Positions 62,552 through 64,000 of a stretch of 64,000 nucleotides of DNA are shown here, one piece after another (the first letter of the stretch is position 1; the number at the start of each line of letters is the position of its first letter). The notes under the pieces are model-generated. The model worked only from the letters and a program-made list of their open reading frames with translations, was not told the origin of the DNA and searched no databases. The stretch covers positions 1,054,001 through 1,118,000 of the forward strand of contig JANHCV010000004.1 of assembly GCA_025594325.1 (NCBI GenBank), given 5' to 3'. A program made the position numbers and the translations under genes. Source of the stretch: Blastocladiella emersonii ATCC 22665. Lineage: Eukaryota; Blastocladiomycota; Blastocladiomycetes; Blastocladiales; Blastocladiaceae.

Positions 62552-64000
62552 ATGATGATGCTCTCGCGCACGCTGGCGCTGCGTCGCGCCACACCCGTCG
62601 CCGGGCCGGCCCTCGCGGCGGCCGCCCGCCTCGCATCCGTCCGCGGCAAGGCGACCGCCGTGTCCGAGACCCGCGCCTCCGCCTCTCCGCCGCCGCCGTC
62701 GCCTCGTGCTGCTGCCGCCGCTGCTGCTGCGTCCGCCGAGCTCGCGAGCGCGCTGCCGTACGAGTCGATCCCGCGCGTGCCCGCGTACCCGCTGGTCGGC
62801 TCGATGCCGGCGATCCTCAAGGCGGACCCGACGGGCGAGGGCAAGCAGTTCTTCATGGCGCTGACCAACCTGGCCGCCGAATACGGCCCGCTGTACCGCG
62901 TGCGGCTCCCGGGCACGCCGGGCGACACGGTCGTGGTGGCGGACCCGGACATGATCGCGCAAGTGTTCCGCGCCGACGCGCTCCTGCCGCTGCGCGCGCC
63001 GCTCCACACCTGGGTCCACTACCGCGAAAAGTACCAGTACCCGCTCGGCGTCCCCTTCACCAACGGCGAGGAGTGGCGCCGCCTCCGTACGGCCATCCAG
63101 GACCCGATCTTCAAGCCGCAGCAGGTCCAGAAGTCGTTCTGCGACGTCATCAACCCGGCGACGGCCAGGGCGGTGGACCTCGTCGACGAGCTCGTTGCGG
63201 CGGCGCCTGCCGAGGTCCGTGAGGGGAAGGAGCAGATTGCGCTCGACGACCTCGTCATGCGCTGGACCATTGACTGTACGGTTCCCTCGCTTTCTTTGGT
63301 GGTGGCTCAGCTGCCTACAACTGTGCCACCCACCTTCCTCACACGGCCAACTGACACATCGTACCGTCCCGCGTAGCCGTCTCCGAGATCATCCTCGGCC
63401 GCCCCTTCGGCAGCCTCAACGACCCGCCCAACGCCGTGGCCCTGCGCATGATCAACGCCGTCAACAGCTCGTTCGCGACCACGGGCGAGGTGCTGCGGCA
63501 GCCCGAGTGGGCGTGGAAGAACCAGCTGACCTCCTCGTCGCGCGAGCACTTCCGCGCGCTAGAGGACCTGACGTCGCTCGCGGGCGAGCTCATGCAGACC
63601 ACCTTCACCGAGTGCGCGCGCGACCCGGCCAAGCTCAAGGGCACCTTCCTCGGCTACCTGCTCAGCAAGGACAAGGAGCTGTCGCGCCAGGAGATGCTGT
63701 CGACGTGCATCGACCTGCTGTTCGCCGGCATCGACACCACGGCGCGCTCCACGCTCTTCTGCCTCAACCTCCTCGGCCGCAACCCCGACGCTCAGCAGAA
63801 GCTGCGCGACGAGCTCCTGCGCGTCGTCGGGCCCGCGGGAACCCCCGTCTCGCCCGAGCACCTCAACCAGCTCAAGTACATGCGCAACGTCATCAAGGAG
63901 ACCATGCGCATCTACCCGGTCGCGCCTATCAACTCGCGCACGCTCGGCCGCGACACGAACATCGGCGGGTTCCGCGTCCCCGCCGGCACCCAGACCCAGC
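62552..64000 (+). CDS. Mitochondrial-type cytochrome P450 (3' end outside window)
   Basis: Exons 62552-63275 and 63377-64000 (continuing); the 101-bp intron has donor GTACGG and acceptor GCGTAG and joins WTID to SVSEIILGRPFGSL in phase. The N-terminus is Arg/Ala/Ser-rich without a membrane helix (MMMLSRTLALRRATPVAGPA), fitting a mitochondrial presequence rather than an ER anchor. Landmarks: IPRVPAYPLVGSMPAI, then YGPLYRVRLPG, FTNGEEWRRLRTAIQDPIFK (helix C with Trp/Arg heme contacts), CIDLLFAGIDTTARSTLFCL (helix I oxygen-binding motif) and VIKETMRIYPVAPINSRTLG (helix K ExxR). The heme-Cys loop lies beyond the window. Overall it resembles animal mitochondrial clan enzymes (CYP11/24/27). Such enzymes need ferredoxin as electron donor. 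Confidence 0.87.

Overview
This window is nuclear DNA of a eukaryote, most likely an early-diverging zoosporic fungus (a Blastocladiomycota-like genome such as Allomyces or Catenaria; this placement is inference). The reasons are a very high GC content with almost only G or C at third codon positions, monocistronic genes on both strands, small introns (mostly 50-100 bp, donors usually GTACG or GTGCG), a fungal-type gene set (SDS3, RRP15, NOB1, a BYE1-like protein, MDE1, PEX13), and several genes lost or diverged in yeasts but shared with animals (DONSON, BABAM1/MERIT40, an SLC38A11-type transporter, an animal-like mitochondrial P450). No tRNA, rRNA or CRISPR array was recognised.

Layout. 1-8.9 kb, minus strand: the 5' part of the SLX1 nuclease gene, then a tandem array of four leucine-rich-repeat paralogues, two apparently intact (2736-4595, 6999-8882) and two broken (708-2571, 4836-6394). 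9-19.7 kb: dense housekeeping genes: SDS3 (histone deacetylase complex, with a very long Q/P-rich N-terminus), the GID/CTLH ligase subunit FYV10/MAEA, DONSON (replication), RRP15 (60S biogenesis), NDUFA12 (complex I) and elongin C. 19.7-22.7 kb: a gene-poor, less GC-rich stretch with three copies of a 57-nt hairpin repeat. 22.7-28.7 kb, minus strand: a BYE1-like PHD/TFIIS-M/SPOC protein, a short SET-like fragment and a cyclophilin. 29.8-35 kb: three lineage-specific or unrecognised genes. 35.5-44.5 kb: a promethin/LDAF1-like fragment, a BAR-PH protein, an SLC38-type transporter, NOB1 and an unrecognised membrane-anchored protein. 44.9-54 kb, minus strand: BABAM1, a bHLH/AT-hook factor, methylthioribulose-1-phosphate dehydratase, a mucin-like membrane protein and a CHCHD2 homologue. 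54.5-64 kb, plus strand: PEX13, SDHB, a cysteine-synthase-like enzyme, an F-box/WD40 protein, a seven-helix membrane protein and a mitochondrial-type cytochrome P450 that runs off the end.

The genes do not form one pathway. Cross-gene signals worth attention are: (i) a short element ACG(C/A)ATC(A/G)ACACC placed directly before the start codon, or a little upstream, of at least eight housekeeping genes; (ii) the 57-nt hairpin family, whose arms differ but keep pairing; and (iii) gene birth and decay in the LRR array, whose conserved MNxSMQ N-terminus also begins an unrelated-looking gene 20 kb away. Intron positions were inferred by eye from reading frame, splice signals and family conservation; exon coordinates are given in each entry.
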